A DNA stretch of 64,000 nucleotides from Pseudomonadota bacterium (lineage in GTDB: Bacteria; Pseudomonadota; Gammaproteobacteria; Burkholderiales; SG8-39). Made by a program: the position numbers and the translations under genes. Shown here one piece after another: positions 1 through 9,553 of the stretch (its first letter is position 1; every line of letters begins with the position of its first letter). The stretch is taken from contig JAJZPQ010000017.1 of the NCBI GenBank assembly GCA_021811085.1, positions 1 to 64,000 on the forward strand. Direction: 5' to 3'. Under the pieces are notes generated by a model that had not been told where the DNA came from, ran no database searches, and saw only the letters and a program-made list of their open reading frames with translations.

Positions 1-1
1 C

Positions 2-2401
2 CCCTATCTGACCATGGCCTACGGCAATGAGGCCGACGAAATCCGCACGCTCGGGAAAATATTGCAGAAGGGCTACGTCTACCGCGGCCTGAAGCCGGTG
101 AACTGGTGCTTCGACTGCGCCTCCGCCCTGGCCGAGGCCGAGGTCGAATACGCGGACAGGAAGGACTTCGCCATCGACGTCGGCTTCGCGTTTGCCGAGC
201 CGGAAAAAATCGCCAAGGCGTTCGGCCTGGACAAGCTGCCTGCCGCAAAGGGCTGGATCGTCATCTGGACCACCACGCCCTGGACCATACCCGGCAATCA
301 GGCGCTGAACGCGCACCCCGAGCATGTGTATAACCTGATCTCGACCGAGCGCGGGCTGCTGATCCTCGCTGCCGACCTGCAGGATGCCTGCCTCGCGCGC
401 TACGGTCTCGCAGGCAAGGTGCTCGCCTCGTGCAAGGGCAAGGCGCTCGAACGCGTCGCGTTTCGGCATCCGTTTTACGACCGGCTCGCGCCGGTGTATT
501 TGGGCGAATACGTGACGCTCGATACCGGCACCGGCATCGTGCACAGCGCGCCCGCTTATGGCGTGGAGGACTTCGATTCCTGCCGCCGCTACGGCATGAA
601 GGACGAGCAAATTCTGACGCCGGTGATGGCGGACGGGAAATATGCAGCGTCGCTGCCCTTCTTCGGCGGCATGATGATCTGGAAAGCCAATCCGGAGGTG
701 GTCAAGAAAATCGAGGAAGTCGGTGCGCTGTTCCATACCGAGGACTACGTCCACAGCTACATGCATTGCTGGCGCCACAAGACGCCGATCATCTACCGCG
801 CGAGCACGCAGTGGTTCGCCGCCATGGACGAGCCGCCGGGCTTCAATGGCGTGAAGCCCGCCGAGTCCTTGCGTGCGACCGCCCTGCGCGGCATAGCCAA
901 CACGCGCTTTTATCCGGACTGGGGTCAGGCGCGCCTGCACGGCATGATCGCCAACCGCCCCGACTGGACCTTGTCGCGCCAGCGCCAATGGGGCGTGCCG
1001 ATGCCGTTTTTCATCCACAAGGAAACCAATGAATTGCATCCGCGCACGCTCGAACTGCTGGAGCAGGTGGCGCAGCGCGTGGGGCAGGGCGGCATCGAAG
1101 CCTGGCAGACGCTGGATCCGAAGGAGCTGCTGGGTGCGGATGCCGAGCACTACGTAAAGATCAAGGACACGCTCGACGTCTGGTTCGATTCGGGCTCGAC
1201 GCATCAGACCGTGATCGGCGGGCCCGGCGGCGCTGCGTCCGGTGCCGGCTCGCACGGGGCGAAACTGCAGTTTCCGGCCGACCTGTATCTGGAAGGCTCC
1301 GACCAGCATCGCGGCTGGTTCCACTCGTCCTTGCTCGTCTCGTGCATGCTGAACGGCGTGCCGCCTTACAAAGGCCTGCTCACGCACGGCTTTTTCGTCG
1401 ACGGCCAGGGGCGCAAGATGTCGAAGTCCCTGGGCAACACGCTCGAGCCGCAGAAGGTCGCAGGCAGCCTGGGCGCCGAGATCCTGCGCTTGTGGGTCGC
1501 CGTGACCGACTATTCGGGCGAACTGTCGATCTCGGACGAAATCCTGAAGCGCGTGGTCGAGAGCTATCGCCGCATCCGCAACACGCTGCGCTTCCTGCTC
1601 GCCAACACGGCCGACTTCGATCCGCAGGCGCACGCGCTGCCGCCGGAGCAATGGCTCGAGATCGACCGCTATGCGCTTGCGCTGACGCAGTCGGTGCAGC
1701 AGGCGATGGTGCGCGACTACGACAATTACGATTTCCATTTCGTGGCGCAGAAGCTGCAAGGTTTCTGCTCCGAGGACCTGGGCGGGTTCTATCTCGACAT
1801 TCTCAAGGACCGGCTGTATACGGCGGGCAGGGAGTCGAAGGCGCGGCGCTCGGCGCAAAACGCGCTGTACCAGATCCTGCAGCGCCTGGTGCGGCTGATG
1901 GCCCCGATACTTTCTTTCACGGCGGAAGAGGTCTGGGCACTGGCCGGCAAGGACCAGGACGGGAACGTCAGCGTGTTCACACACACCTGGGACGAATTTC
2001 CGGCTGCGGATTTTTCGCAGGCGCTGCTCGAGCGCTGGGGGAAAATCCGCGCCGTGCGCGCGGAAGTGCAGAAACAACTCGAACAGGCGCGCGTCGCCGG
2101 GAAGATCGGCTCCTCGCTGCAGGCTGAGGTCGAGATCCGCGCCAGCGGGGAAAAACTGGCGCTGCTGCAATCGCTGGCGGATGATCTGCGCTTCGTGCTG
2201 ATCACCTCGAGCGCGACGCTCACGCCGGTCGCCGCGGCCGCCGATGAGGCAGTGATCGTGACCCCCAGTGCGCACGCCAAATGCGAGCGCTGCTGGCACT
2301 ATAGGGACGATGTCGGCGCCGCCGATAGCGCACATCCGGGACTGTGCGGCCGCTGCGAGTCCAACCTGCATGGCGCCGGCGAAGCGCGCGCATATGCGTA
2401 A
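2..2401 (+). CDS. ileS: Isoleucyl-tRNA synthetase, 5'-truncated by window edge
   Basis: Charges tRNA-Ile with isoleucine in the cytoplasm. The reading frame is open from the first bases ([11 protein letters not shown]...), so the N-terminal Rossmann part with the HIGH motif lies outside the window; about 799 residues are visible. Seen here are the editing/CP1 region ([11 protein letters not shown]), the catalytic KMSKS loop in [10 protein letters not shown], the anticodon-binding helical domain, and a C-terminal zinc finger with two CxxC pairs (CERC and CGRC). The stop codon TAA overlaps the lspA start by 8 bases, the usual ileS-lspA coupling. Identification is firm. Confidence 0.97.
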   Translation, partial: PYLTMAYGNEADEIRTLGKILQKGYVYRGLKPVNWCFDCASALAEAEVEYADRKDFAIDVGFAFAEPEKIAKAFGLDKLPAAKGWIVIWTTTPWTIPGNQALNAHPEHVYNLISTERGLLILAADLQDACLARYGLAGKVLASCKGKALERVAFRHPFYDRLAPVYLGEYVTLDTGTGIVHSAPAYGVEDFDSCRRYGMKDEQILTPVMADGKYAASLPFFGGMMIWKANPEVVKKIEEVGALFHTEDYVHSYMHCWRHKTPIIYRASTQWFAAMDEPPGFNGVKPAESLRATALRGIANTRFYPDWGQARLHGMIANRPDWTLSRQRQWGVPMPFFIHKETNELHPRTLELLEQVAQRVGQGGIEAWQTLDPKELLGADAEHYVKIKDTLDVWFDSGSTHQTVIGGPGGAASGAGSHGAKLQFPADLYLEGSDQHRGWFHSSLLVSCMLNGVPPYKGLLTHGFFVDGQGRKMSKSLGNTLEPQKVAGSLGAEILRLWVAVTDYSGELSISDEILKRVVESYRRIRNTLRFLLANTADFDPQAHALPPEQWLEIDRYALALTQSVQQAMVRDYDNYDFHFVAQKLQGFCSEDLGGFYLDILKDRLYTAGRESKARRSAQNALYQILQRLVRLMAPILSFTAEEVWALAGKDQDGNVSVFTHTWDEFPAADFSQALLERWGKIRAVRAEVQKQLEQARVAGKIGSSLQAEVEIRASGEKLALLQSLADDLRFVLITSSATLTPVAAAADEAVIVTPSAHAKCERCWHYRDDVGAADSAHPGLCGRCESNLHGAGEARAYA

Positions 2402-2879
2402 GCTCGTGCCTTGGTACGCTTGGGCGCTGCTGGTGGTGCTGCTCGACCAGTTGACGAAATACTGGATCAGCGCCAGCTTCGATTACGGCGAATCGCGCGC
2501 CTACAGCAGCTTTTTCAATCTGGTGCTGACCTATAACAAGGGCGCGGCGTTCAGCCTGCTCGCCAGCGCAGCGGGCTGGCAGCGCGGCCTGTTCATTGCG
2601 ATTGCGCTGGCAGCGATCGTCTTCATCAGCGTGCTGCTCGCGCGCCACGCAGGGGAGAAACTGTTCTGTGTCGCGCTCACGCTGATTCTGGGCGGCGCGA
2701 TGGGCAACGTGCTCGATCGCATCGTGCTCGGTCATGTCGTCGATTTTCTCGATTTTCATGTCGGCGGCTGGCACTGGCCGGCGTTCAACCTGGCCGATTC
2801 GGCGATTACCGTGGGTGCGGCGCTGCTGATTGCGGACAGCTTTCGTCCGCGCGCGGGGCGCGCGGGGGCGGTCCGATGA
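2394..2879 (+). CDS. lspA: Lipoprotein signal peptidase (signal peptidase II)
   Basis: Inner-membrane aspartic protease that removes signal peptides from diacylglyceryl-modified prolipoproteins. The 161-residue product begins [13 protein letters not shown] and has four hydrophobic segments. The two catalytic aspartates lie in the conserved VVDF and FNLADS motifs near the C-terminus. I chose the ATG at 2394 because it starts exactly before the first membrane segment; upstream in-frame codons lie inside ileS and read as ileS shadow. It overlaps ileS by 8 bases and ispH by 4 (ATGA), so the three genes are translationally coupled. Confidence 0.96.
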   Translation: MRKLVPWYAWALLVVLLDQLTKYWISASFDYGESRAYSSFFNLVLTYNKGAAFSLLASAAGWQRGLFIAIALAAIVFISVLLARHAGEKLFCVALTLILGGAMGNVLDRIVLGHVVDFLDFHVGGWHWPAFNLADSAITVGAALLIADSFRPRAGRAGAVR

Positions 2880-3859
2880 GCGAGCGCAAGGGCATGGACC
2901 GACCGGGCACACCGGATGAGCGCGCGAGCGTGGAGGTTCTCCTCGCCAACCCGCGCGGTTTCTGCGCCGGCGTCGAGCGCGCGATCAGTATCGTCGAGCG
3001 CGCGCTGGAGCTCTACGGCGCGCCGATTTACGTGCGCCATGAAGTGGTGCACAACAAGTTCGTGGTCGAAGACCTGCGCGCGAAGGGCGCGGTGTTCGTC
3101 GAGGAACTGGAGCAGGTGCCGGCCGGCAGCACCGTGATTTTCAGCGCGCACGGCGTGTCGCCGGCGATCCGGCGCGAAGCCGAGGCGCGCGGCCTCAAGG
3201 TATTCGACGCCACCTGCCCGCTGGTGACCAAAGTGCATGTCGAAGTGGCCAAGATGCGCGAACAGGGCCGCGGCATCATTATGATCGGCCATCGCGGGCA
3301 CCCCGAGGTGGAGGGCACCATGGGGCAGGCGACGAGCGGCATGTATCTGGTGGAGACCGTCGCCGACGTGGAGCAGCTCGAAGTCGAGGATGCGCGGCAG
3401 CTGGCCTATGTCACCCAGACGACGCTATCGGTGGACGATGCGGCGGCGATCGTCGCCGCGCTGAAACGGCGGTTTCCGGGCATCGTCGGCCCGAAGAAGG
3501 ACGATATCTGCTACGCCACGCAGAATCGCCAGGACGCGGTGAAATTCATGGCGCCGCAATGCGATCTCGTGATCGTGGTCGGATCGCCCAATAGTTCCAA
3601 CTCCAACCGCCTGCGCGAGGTGGCGCAGACCCTGGGGGTGGAGGCTTATATGATCGACAAGGCGTCCGAATTGCGCCCGGAATGGCTGCAGGGGCGCAAA
3701 CGCATCGGCGTCAGCGCCGGGGCCTCGGCACCGGAAGTGCTGGTGCTGGAAGTCATCGCCCAGCTGCAGGCGCTAGGGGCGAAGCGGGTCACGCAGCTCA
3801 AGGGCAAAGAGGAGGGCGTGACGTTCCCTCTGCCCAAGGGTCTCGCCGCGTCGCCCTAG
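2876..3859 (+). CDS. ispH: 4-hydroxy-3-methylbut-2-enyl diphosphate reductase
   Basis: Last step of the MEP isoprenoid pathway: reduces HMBPP to IPP and DMAPP with a [4Fe-4S] cluster. The 327-residue protein shows the three cluster cysteine motifs ([28 protein letters not shown]), the conserved [10 protein letters not shown] and SAHGVSP segments, and a [10 protein letters not shown] substrate loop. An alternative start at 2894 would remove only a short polar leader. It overlaps lspA by ATGA. The fkpB gene that sits between lspA and ispH in enterobacteria is absent here. Confidence 0.97.
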   Translation: MSERKGMDRPGTPDERASVEVLLANPRGFCAGVERAISIVERALELYGAPIYVRHEVVHNKFVVEDLRAKGAVFVEELEQVPAGSTVIFSAHGVSPAIRREAEARGLKVFDATCPLVTKVHVEVAKMREQGRGIIMIGHRGHPEVEGTMGQATSGMYLVETVADVEQLEVEDARQLAYVTQTTLSVDDAAAIVAALKRRFPGIVGPKKDDICYATQNRQDAVKFMAPQCDLVIVVGSPNSSNSNRLREVAQTLGVEAYMIDKASELRPEWLQGRKRIGVSAGASAPEVLVLEVIAQLQALGAKRVTQLKGKEEGVTFPLPKGLAASP

Positions 3860-3882
3860 GAGCGCGGCGTACTCAACGTCTG

Positions 3883-4464
3883 TTACTTCGGCGCGGCCGT
3901 CTCGGCCGGTTCCTGCGCCGGCGTTGCGGGCGCGCCTTCGTTCCCCGCGGCGACCTTCTTAACGGGCTTGGCGACGGGATGCCGCGCCTGGATGCCCGGC
4001 GGCAGCAGCGAGCTCGCGGGATAGCCTGCATTGTCGAGCGCGGTATTGTAAGCGCCGCTTTCGAAACCTTTATGCACCTCGTTGCCGACGGTCAGCACCG
4101 GGACCACGGAGTCTCCGGACAGTTTCTTCAGTTGCGCCAGGTCCGACTCATCCGTAACCGTCACTTCGTTGTAAGGCACGCCGCGCTTGTCGAGCAGCGC
4201 GCGCGCACGGGAGCAAGTCTCGCGGCAGATTTCCGAGGTGTACAGCGTGACCGGAAAATTGCCGACCGCCTGCTGCAAGGCATAGGGCAGCGCTGCCGAC
4301 GAGGCCGGCGCCGCGGGCATGGGCGTCTTTTGCAGATCTTTGGCGCCGGACACGGGCGCCCGGTCGGAAAAATGCACGTTGCCTTTGTCGTCGACCCAGC
4401 GGTAGAGCTGAGCCAAGGCGAGCAGGGGAAAGAATAGTAGAAGCAGAAGAACGCGCGCGCGCAT
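3883..4464 (-). CDS. Exported DUF4124 / glutaredoxin-like protein
   Basis: Predicted periplasmic 193-residue protein. A signal peptide (MRARVLLLLLFFPLLALA) is followed by a DUF4124 module (QLYRWVDDKGNVHFSDRAP, residues about 19-37) and a thioredoxin-fold glutaredoxin-like domain (VTLYTSEICRETCSRA...). The redox motif is CRETC, that is CX3C rather than the usual CX2C. The cis-Pro loop is VVPVLTV. I chose the start at 4464 because it begins the signal peptide; the longer reading adds a non-signal leader. It is divergent from the Fur-like gene. A thiol-redox role in the envelope is inferred; the substrate is unknown. Confidence 0.8.
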   Translation of the reverse strand: MRARVLLLLLFFPLLALAQLYRWVDDKGNVHFSDRAPVSGAKDLQKTPMPAAPASSAALPYALQQAVGNFPVTLYTSEICRETCSRARALLDKRGVPYNEVTVTDESDLAQLKKLSGDSVVPVLTVGNEVHKGFESGAYNTALDNAGYPASSLLPPGIQARHPVAKPVKKVAAGNEGAPATPAQEPAETAAPK

Positions 4465-4559
4465 CGCCGGACTCCGTATTAATCCTGTCGGGTTGAAGAG
4501 CAATGTCAGGAGAATCATAACACCGGGCCGCGCCCGGCAGTTGCTGGGCGCGCTTGAAT

Positions 4560-4588
4560 TAGACAAAGTCAAAATTCTAATTTAGAAT
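4560..4588 (+). promoter_or_regulatory. Promoter with perfect 7-1-7 Fur-family operator
   Basis: Sequence shows a -35 TAGACA (4560-4565), a 17-bp spacer and a -10 TAGAAT (4583-4588). The -10 is the right half of a perfect palindrome ATTCTAA-T-TTAGAAT (4574-4588). The 7-1-7 geometry is that of Fur/PerR-family boxes. The palindrome ends 6 bases before the ATG at 4595, so the regulator binding here would repress its own gene. The predicted transcription start falls on or next to the ATG. Confidence 0.7.
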
Positions 4589-4594
4589 GCAAAC

Positions 4595-5014
4595 ATGGAG
4601 TTACAAAAACACAGCCGTGAAAGCGTAGCGGAGCTGCTGCGCCGTCACGGCATCAACCCTACGCACCAGCGCATAGAAATAGGCTACGCGCTGTTCCAGT
4701 CTCCGCAGCACCCGTCGGCCGATCAGATCCTGGCGATGGTCAATGCGCGGCATGCGGAAACCTCGAAGGCGACGGTCTATAACACGCTCAAGCTGTTCGT
4801 CGAGAAAGGAATGGTGCGCGAACTGATCGTCGATCCGAGCAAGATTTACTACGACCCCAATACCAGCGTGCACCATCATTTTTATGACGTCGCAGCCGGC
4901 GAACTCGCCGACATTCCGGCTGCGGGCGTGCATATCGAGGGGCTGCCGCCGCTGCCGCCGGGCATGGTCACCGAAGGCATAGACATCATCGTGCGCACGC
5001 GCCCGGCGCGCTAA
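4595..5014 (+). CDS. Fur-family transcriptional regulator (PerR/Irr-like)
   Basis: DNA-binding regulator of 139 residues. The N-terminal winged helix (residues about 10-80) contains the family signature HPSADQI...SKATVYNTLKLFVEKGMV. The metal/dimerization domain starts at YYDPNTSVHHHFYDV. The protein has no cysteine at all, so the CxxC structural zinc site of classical Fur is missing. The HHHFYDV segment recalls Irr/PerR-like members, which sense haem or peroxide. No Shine-Dalgarno sequence precedes the ATG, and the perfect 7-1-7 palindrome overlaps its promoter, so autoregulation is likely. The exact signal is uncertain. Confidence 0.88.
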   Translation: MELQKHSRESVAELLRRHGINPTHQRIEIGYALFQSPQHPSADQILAMVNARHAETSKATVYNTLKLFVEKGMVRELIVDPSKIYYDPNTSVHHHFYDVAAGELADIPAAGVHIEGLPPLPPGMVTEGIDIIVRTRPAR

Positions 5015-5078
5015 GCGCCTGCAGACCGGACGCGCCTTCTGCGTTTTTCAGCGCGCATCAGCTAACCCGGGGTTCGCC

Positions 5079-5107
5079 TTGTTCGCTCAACTGCGGGCGC
5101 ATATAAT
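5079..5107 (+). promoter_or_regulatory. Promoter of tRNA-Thr
   Basis: A perfect -10 TATAAT (5102-5107) lies 17 bp downstream of TTGTTC (5079-5084). It is followed by a GC-rich discriminator (AGCGCCC), typical of stringently controlled stable-RNA promoters. The mature tRNA begins about 54 bases downstream. Confidence 0.65.
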
Positions 5108-5160
5108 AGCGCCCTTCTGCTGCAGTTCAATTCCGCATCGACGTCCCTAGCAGGACCCAA

Positions 5161-5236
5161 GCCGGGTTAGCTCAGTTGGTAGAGCAGCGCATTCGTAATG
5201 CGAAGGTCGGAGGTTCGACTCCTCTACCCGGCACCA
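5161..5236 (+). tRNA. thrW: tRNA-Thr (anticodon CGT)
   Basis: Cloverleaf read by hand: acceptor arm GCCGGGT/ACCCGGC, discriminator A (5233), encoded CCA (5234-5236), D arm GCTC...GAGC, anticodon loop TTCGTAA with CGT at 5194-5196, and T arm GGAGG-TTCGACT-CCTCT. It decodes ACG. Position 27-43 is a G-A mismatch, as in the enterobacterial tRNA-Thr(CGU) anticodon arm. Confidence 0.97.
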
Positions 5237-5240
5237 TCAG

Positions 5241-5274
5241 ACCGATGCTGTCCTGACACAGGTACAGCATCGGT
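5241..5274. terminator. Stem-loop between tRNA-Thr and pilY1
   Basis: Perfect 11-bp arms ACCGATGCTGT and ACAGCATCGGT enclose a second CCTG/CAGG helix with one bulged T. It lies between the converging tRNA-Thr and pilY1 and could end transcripts from either side. No U-run follows on either strand, so it could instead act as an RNA 3'-end stabiliser. Confidence 0.5.
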
Positions 5275-5292
5275 GCCTGGCTTCGGCCCGCG

Positions 5293-8200
5293 TCAGTCGG
5301 TCTTGATATATTTGTAGGTGCGCGAGCGCGTCTGGCTGATCGGCGGCGTGATCTTGTCCGGCTTGATCGGAGAGCTTGAACTCCCGTCGCGCTGAACCGC
5401 GCCGATCAGGACTGCGGTCGGCTGGCCGTCGATAGGCACGATGCCGATCACAGGCGAAGGCGGCAGCCCGCCGCCGGCGAACGTGGAAGAGCGCGAACCG
5501 CCGCAGGAAGCATTGTTTGCGGTGCCGATCGAGCCCGAGCCATTGAACAGATTGACGAAGTAACCCCGTGCTTCGCCCAGTCTGGTGCCGCACGACAAAC
5601 TGCTCGACAGCGGACGATTGGTGCTGAAGGTGACCATGCCGCCGACGATGACTGCCGCGGTCACGCCCTGCTCGCCCTGCCCATACTGGTTCAGGTACAT
5701 GAACCAGCCTTTCATGCTTGTGTTCGTAAGCAGGTTGCTGCTGGTACAGGTCGAGCTGGTCGGGTCGGTGACGTTCATCATGACGCTGGTGTCGTCCAGG
5801 TTCACCGCAGCGGTGCTGGGTGTGGAGGCCAGGTCGTCCTTATATACATAAGCCTTGTTCGGATAGGGCAGCGAGGTATAGGGATAATCGGTGATCAGCG
5901 GATGTTCGCGGTCGCCCGACACGATTGCAAGGTAAGTCGAAGTCCCGGTCGGGAACAACGCCGGGCCAAACAGGAATTTGCGCCCCTGGCCGGAAGCGTT
6001 GGTGTAGGCGACCCGGTGCATGAACCAGTGCGTGGTGTCGCTGGTGTTGTTGGTCGAGGCCGGATAGGGCAGCGCCGTCGGCGTCGTCGGCGAACCGACG
6101 AAATCGATGCGATAGATATTTCCGCCGACGTCGGCGACATAGGCGTAATCGACCAGGCCATCGTTGTTGAGGTCGATCATGTTCACATCCGCCGCGACGG
6201 CGCGTGCGGTGGTGAACGAGGTGATCAGGGCGCCGGTGTTGGCGTCGATGAAATACACCGCATTGCCCGTAGTCGAGGCGCACTGTGTAGTGATCAGGGC
6301 ATTGCTGTCTTCGCACGAGTCGTAGCCGCCGCCCATCACCACCACCGGGCTGGTCGCCTTGTCCGGCGAGTAGCCGTTGATGAAGGCGACATTGGGCGTG
6401 GACCAGGTCTGGCCCATTTGCGAGAAACCGGTATCGCAGGTGCCGGACGCGTCGCAGCCGTGGCGCCATTTCAGCACGGGGTCGACGGTGGGGTCGCTCA
6501 CGTCGAGGGCATAGACCATACGGCCGCCCCGGCGCTGGGTCGGATAGATCCACACCGGCGGATTGGTACCGACGGCGGCAGCCTGGTAAATGCCGATCGA
6601 GCCGTCGAAAAAGTAGTCTTTCCTCGGATAGCCGGCGGTTGCCGGGATGTGGTAGTCGATGCCGGGCATATTGTCCATCAGGCGCTGCAGCTTGGAGTAA
6701 CCATCCGGTGGGACAAAGGCCCAGCGCTCCTTGCCGGTCGAGGCATCGACTGCGCGCAGCATGCCGTCGTTCGCGCCGTAATAGACCGTGACCCCGCCAG
6801 CCCCGTAGTTGACCGGCAGCGGCCGCGAATGCACCACGTCGCCATGGATCGACGGCCGGGTCTGATTCGGATTTGTAGTCGCGTTATAGAGGCCGGTCGC
6901 ATTCCCCGGGTCTGCAGGGGAAGGTGCCGCATTGATAACGTCGATGCCCTTGGTGAAATCGACCAGATTCTGGCTCAGCCCGCTGACCGCGGCGGTGAAC
7001 GGGACCAGCGCAGTGCCGCTGCGGGTGAGCACATTGCGGCCGGCGACCGACCAGGTGGGCGTCGAGCCGGGATTGTTGCCCTTGCGCAGGATTTCTGCGA
7101 CCGCGCCTTTTTCCACTGTCGGGCCGTCCGGAATGTCCGAATAGGCGCCGCTGGAGGACAGGGGCGCCGCCGCCAGCAGCGCCGGATCGCAGTTGCTGGC
7201 AGGATCGGGATTCACGGTAATGTTCGCCCAGTAGTTGCTCGAGTCCGTGGTCCAAAAACTGGCGGCGCAATCGTCGATGAAACCGGTCAGCGTGTTGGTG
7301 GCCGGTTTGCCGTACATGTCGACCAGATCGAGGTCGCCGCCGACTTTGCCGATCTGATATTGCTTGAGGTTGCCGTACCAGCGCGGATTGGCATCCGGGT
7401 CGGGGCGGAACATGCCGATGAACACCTGGTTCGCGTTCTGCGTGCGGTTGGTGGCGTTCACCGGCAGGCTGGCGGAGGCGAACGTAGTATTGACCGACTG
7501 GATTTCGGCAAGGATTTTCTTCAGCGCGGCGACGATGGCCGCCTCGTTGGTCGCGGAAAAATACTTGCCGCCGCCGACCCTGGCCATGCTCATGTACAGT
7601 TCCGTCTCTTCGGCGTTTTGCTGCTTGTTGAAAACGTCGATGGTGTAGGTCGAAATCGACTGCTTGATCGAACTAGTGCAGTTGGGATCGACGGCCTTGT
7701 TGCACGCTTTGGCTTGGTGCATGAAGCGCGCCCACTCATCGGCGTTGGCAGCCGTGCTCGGAGTAATGAAGGTACCGGTAGGTGTGACCACCGTGCCGGT
7801 GCTGTTGCCGGTCACCATGTAGCGCGCGCCCGAGGTGCATACGCCGGCGCTGGCGGTGGGGGCAGCGCAGGTGCAGCCGCCGTTGTAGCTCGAGCAGGTG
7901 CTGGTGAATTCCGAGGTGTCGCAGCCCGCATAACATCGCGCGGTGTTGCCGAGCAGGGTTTGCGAGGAGGTGCTGCCCGGTGTGGTCGTGGTCGCTTGGG
8001 TATAGGTCTGGGTCACATCGTATTTGTAGTTCGGGACGGTCGTGACCGCGGTGGACACTGCGCTCACGGCCTGGGTCACGGTCACCTGTTTGGCGCCGGA
8101 GCCTCCCGTGGTGCATCCCGTGCCGGTGCCATACGATGCCGTAGTGCCGGTAATCGTATACTTGGTCGTGATCGTGGTGTTTCCTGCGACTGAGACCGAA

Positions 8201-9510
8201 TCTGGATAGGAAGTCTGGAGGGTGCTAATATCAGTGGAAACCCAGGCGTTCGTCTTATAACAACTGTTCGCGGTCGACGTGTAGGTCAGGAAAGTCGTGC
8301 TGGGGTTAGGGTTGCCCGAATAGGTGCTGGGGGTGGTGGTGCTCGAAGCGCAGTTCTGGGTGGTGTTTGTGCTCGCGCTGGCGCTGGGCGTGTACGCAAT
8401 ATTCGTGTAGCTGATTTGGGTGGTGGTCCCGCCGCTCGTCGTGGTTGAGTTTATTGGGTCACTCAAGCCGCCTTTGTCTCCCGCGGCTGCGGTGGGGCTG
8501 GGGTAACAACCCGAGATCCCTTTGGTTGGATTGGCAACATTTGCCGTCGCGGTGCTCGGAGTTCCGCCGGTGACGGTATTGCCCAGCACCGAGTAACGTT
8601 GCGTTCCGGCCAAGCAGGCATCGAGTGAGGTGGTGGTGACGGAATTGCTGCAGCTGCAGCTGGTGTAGCTCCCGCCGGAAGCGCACTGCGTGGCAAAGTC
8701 GGCCGAGGGGGCGGCCGAAGAGCAAGTCGTTACGTCGCCATAGCACTGCGAAGAATAGCCGAGGTTGGTGGCAATGGTTTGGGTCGAGCTGGTAAAGGCG
8801 GGAACCGGAATCTGCGGGCTGCAGCTGCCGCCGAGGTTGGTGAGCGCGGTGCAGTTCGCGGCAGTGTCCGCGGCCGGGCCGTTGGTGTTCGGGTTGCCGA
8901 TGAATATGATGAAATTGCGGCCGCAGGAATTAGCGTCGGACAGCGGGGACCTGAATTGGGTGTAGTTGGCGGTGTAGCCGTTGGAGTCGGCCTTGGAGGC
9001 GAGCACTGCAGCAGGCGAGACGGAATAGCCGCCAGTGAAATAATTGTAGGCGTCATACATCAGGTTGCCGTATTCGGTGTTCGCGTTTCTTTTCTCGTCC
9101 GGGCTATTGATGTTGTTGTAGATCGTCGCCAGCTGGGTGCTGAACGTGGCCTTGTTAGCATCGGTCATCGGCACCACGGCCTGGCGGATGAAGCCGCCGG
9201 TGTCGTTGGCGGTGCCGCCGGTGACGAATTCCATCAGACCGAGGTTCACGTCGGCGCCAATCGCGCCGAGCACGGTGTTGATCGCGCTCGCTTCCGATTG
9301 GCCCTGCGCCAGGCCGCCGGGCCATTGTTGGCTCTGGCGCGACCAGTTGGATGTGTTGTCGACGACGATCAGAATCTTGGGCCCCGCGCCGGCGCCGCCG
9401 CTCGCACCGGTGAATATGTCGATATCTTCGGCGGCGGACTGAATCGGTGCAAGGGCCGCCGCAGCGCACAGCAGCAGCGCAGGCAGCGCATACTTGGTCG
9501 AGTGTTTCAT
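5293..9510 (-). CDS. pilY1: Type IV pilus tip-associated adhesin PilY1
   Basis: Large (1405 aa) exported protein, the last gene of the minor-pilin operon. A signal peptide precedes a von Willebrand A-like start (KILIVVDNTSNWS at about residue 46, MIDAS-like). A long Thr/Ser/Ala low-complexity region rich in cysteines follows (about residues 230-560). The C-terminal third is the PilC/PilY1 beta-propeller, with a DLNNDGLVDY calcium-binding loop near residue 1112. Family members sit at the pilus tip, prime pilus assembly and mediate adhesion and surface sensing. I chose the ATG at 9510 for its GGGAG ribosome site and for the signal peptide that follows. Confidence 0.9.
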   Translation of the reverse strand: MKHSTKYALPALLLCAAAALAPIQSAAEDIDIFTGASGGAGAGPKILIVVDNTSNWSRQSQQWPGGLAQGQSEASAINTVLGAIGADVNLGLMEFVTGGTANDTGGFIRQAVVPMTDANKATFSTQLATIYNNINSPDEKRNANTEYGNLMYDAYNYFTGGYSVSPAAVLASKADSNGYTANYTQFRSPLSDANSCGRNFIIFIGNPNTNGPAADTAANCTALTNLGGSCSPQIPVPAFTSSTQTIATNLGYSSQCYGDVTTCSSAAPSADFATQCASGGSYTSCSCSNSVTTTSLDACLAGTQRYSVLGNTVTGGTPSTATANVANPTKGISGCYPSPTAAAGDKGGLSDPINSTTTSGGTTTQISYTNIAYTPSASASTNTTQNCASSTTTPSTYSGNPNPSTTFLTYTSTANSCYKTNAWVSTDISTLQTSYPDSVSVAGNTTITTKYTITGTTASYGTGTGCTTGGSGAKQVTVTQAVSAVSTAVTTVPNYKYDVTQTYTQATTTTPGSTSSQTLLGNTARCYAGCDTSEFTSTCSSYNGGCTCAAPTASAGVCTSGARYMVTGNSTGTVVTPTGTFITPSTAANADEWARFMHQAKACNKAVDPNCTSSIKQSISTYTIDVFNKQQNAEETELYMSMARVGGGKYFSATNEAAIVAALKKILAEIQSVNTTFASASLPVNATNRTQNANQVFIGMFRPDPDANPRWYGNLKQYQIGKVGGDLDLVDMYGKPATNTLTGFIDDCAASFWTTDSSNYWANITVNPDPASNCDPALLAAAPLSSSGAYSDIPDGPTVEKGAVAEILRKGNNPGSTPTWSVAGRNVLTRSGTALVPFTAAVSGLSQNLVDFTKGIDVINAAPSPADPGNATGLYNATTNPNQTRPSIHGDVVHSRPLPVNYGAGGVTVYYGANDGMLRAVDASTGKERWAFVPPDGYSKLQRLMDNMPGIDYHIPATAGYPRKDYFFDGSIGIYQAAAVGTNPPVWIYPTQRRGGRMVYALDVSDPTVDPVLKWRHGCDASGTCDTGFSQMGQTWSTPNVAFINGYSPDKATSPVVVMGGGYDSCEDSNALITTQCASTTGNAVYFIDANTGALITSFTTARAVAADVNMIDLNNDGLVDYAYVADVGGNIYRIDFVGSPTTPTALPYPASTNNTSDTTHWFMHRVAYTNASGQGRKFLFGPALFPTGTSTYLAIVSGDREHPLITDYPYTSLPYPNKAYVYKDDLASTPSTAAVNLDDTSVMMNVTDPTSSTCTSSNLLTNTSMKGWFMYLNQYGQGEQGVTAAVIVGGMVTFSTNRPLSSSLSCGTRLGEARGYFVNLFNGSGSIGTANNASCGGSRSSTFAGGGLPPSPVIGIVPIDGQPTAVLIGAVQRDGSSSSPIKPDKITPPISQTRSRTYKYIKTD

Positions 9511-9553
9511 CGCATTACTCCCACAAGAACCCCAGTTGTTTTGCAAATCGCGA

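Noticed and set aside
5902..8193. A 763-codon open frame on the plus strand opposite pilY1
   Set aside because: It is the antisense of the PilY1 coding sequence, extremely rich in Arg/Gly/Val without any domain, and arises from GC-rich codon bias.
5293..9510. Repeated short motifs in pilY1 as a CRISPR array
   Set aside because: The repeats are codon-level Thr/Ser/Ala low complexity in frame with the protein, without constant spacer lengths. No CRISPR array or cas gene exists in the window.
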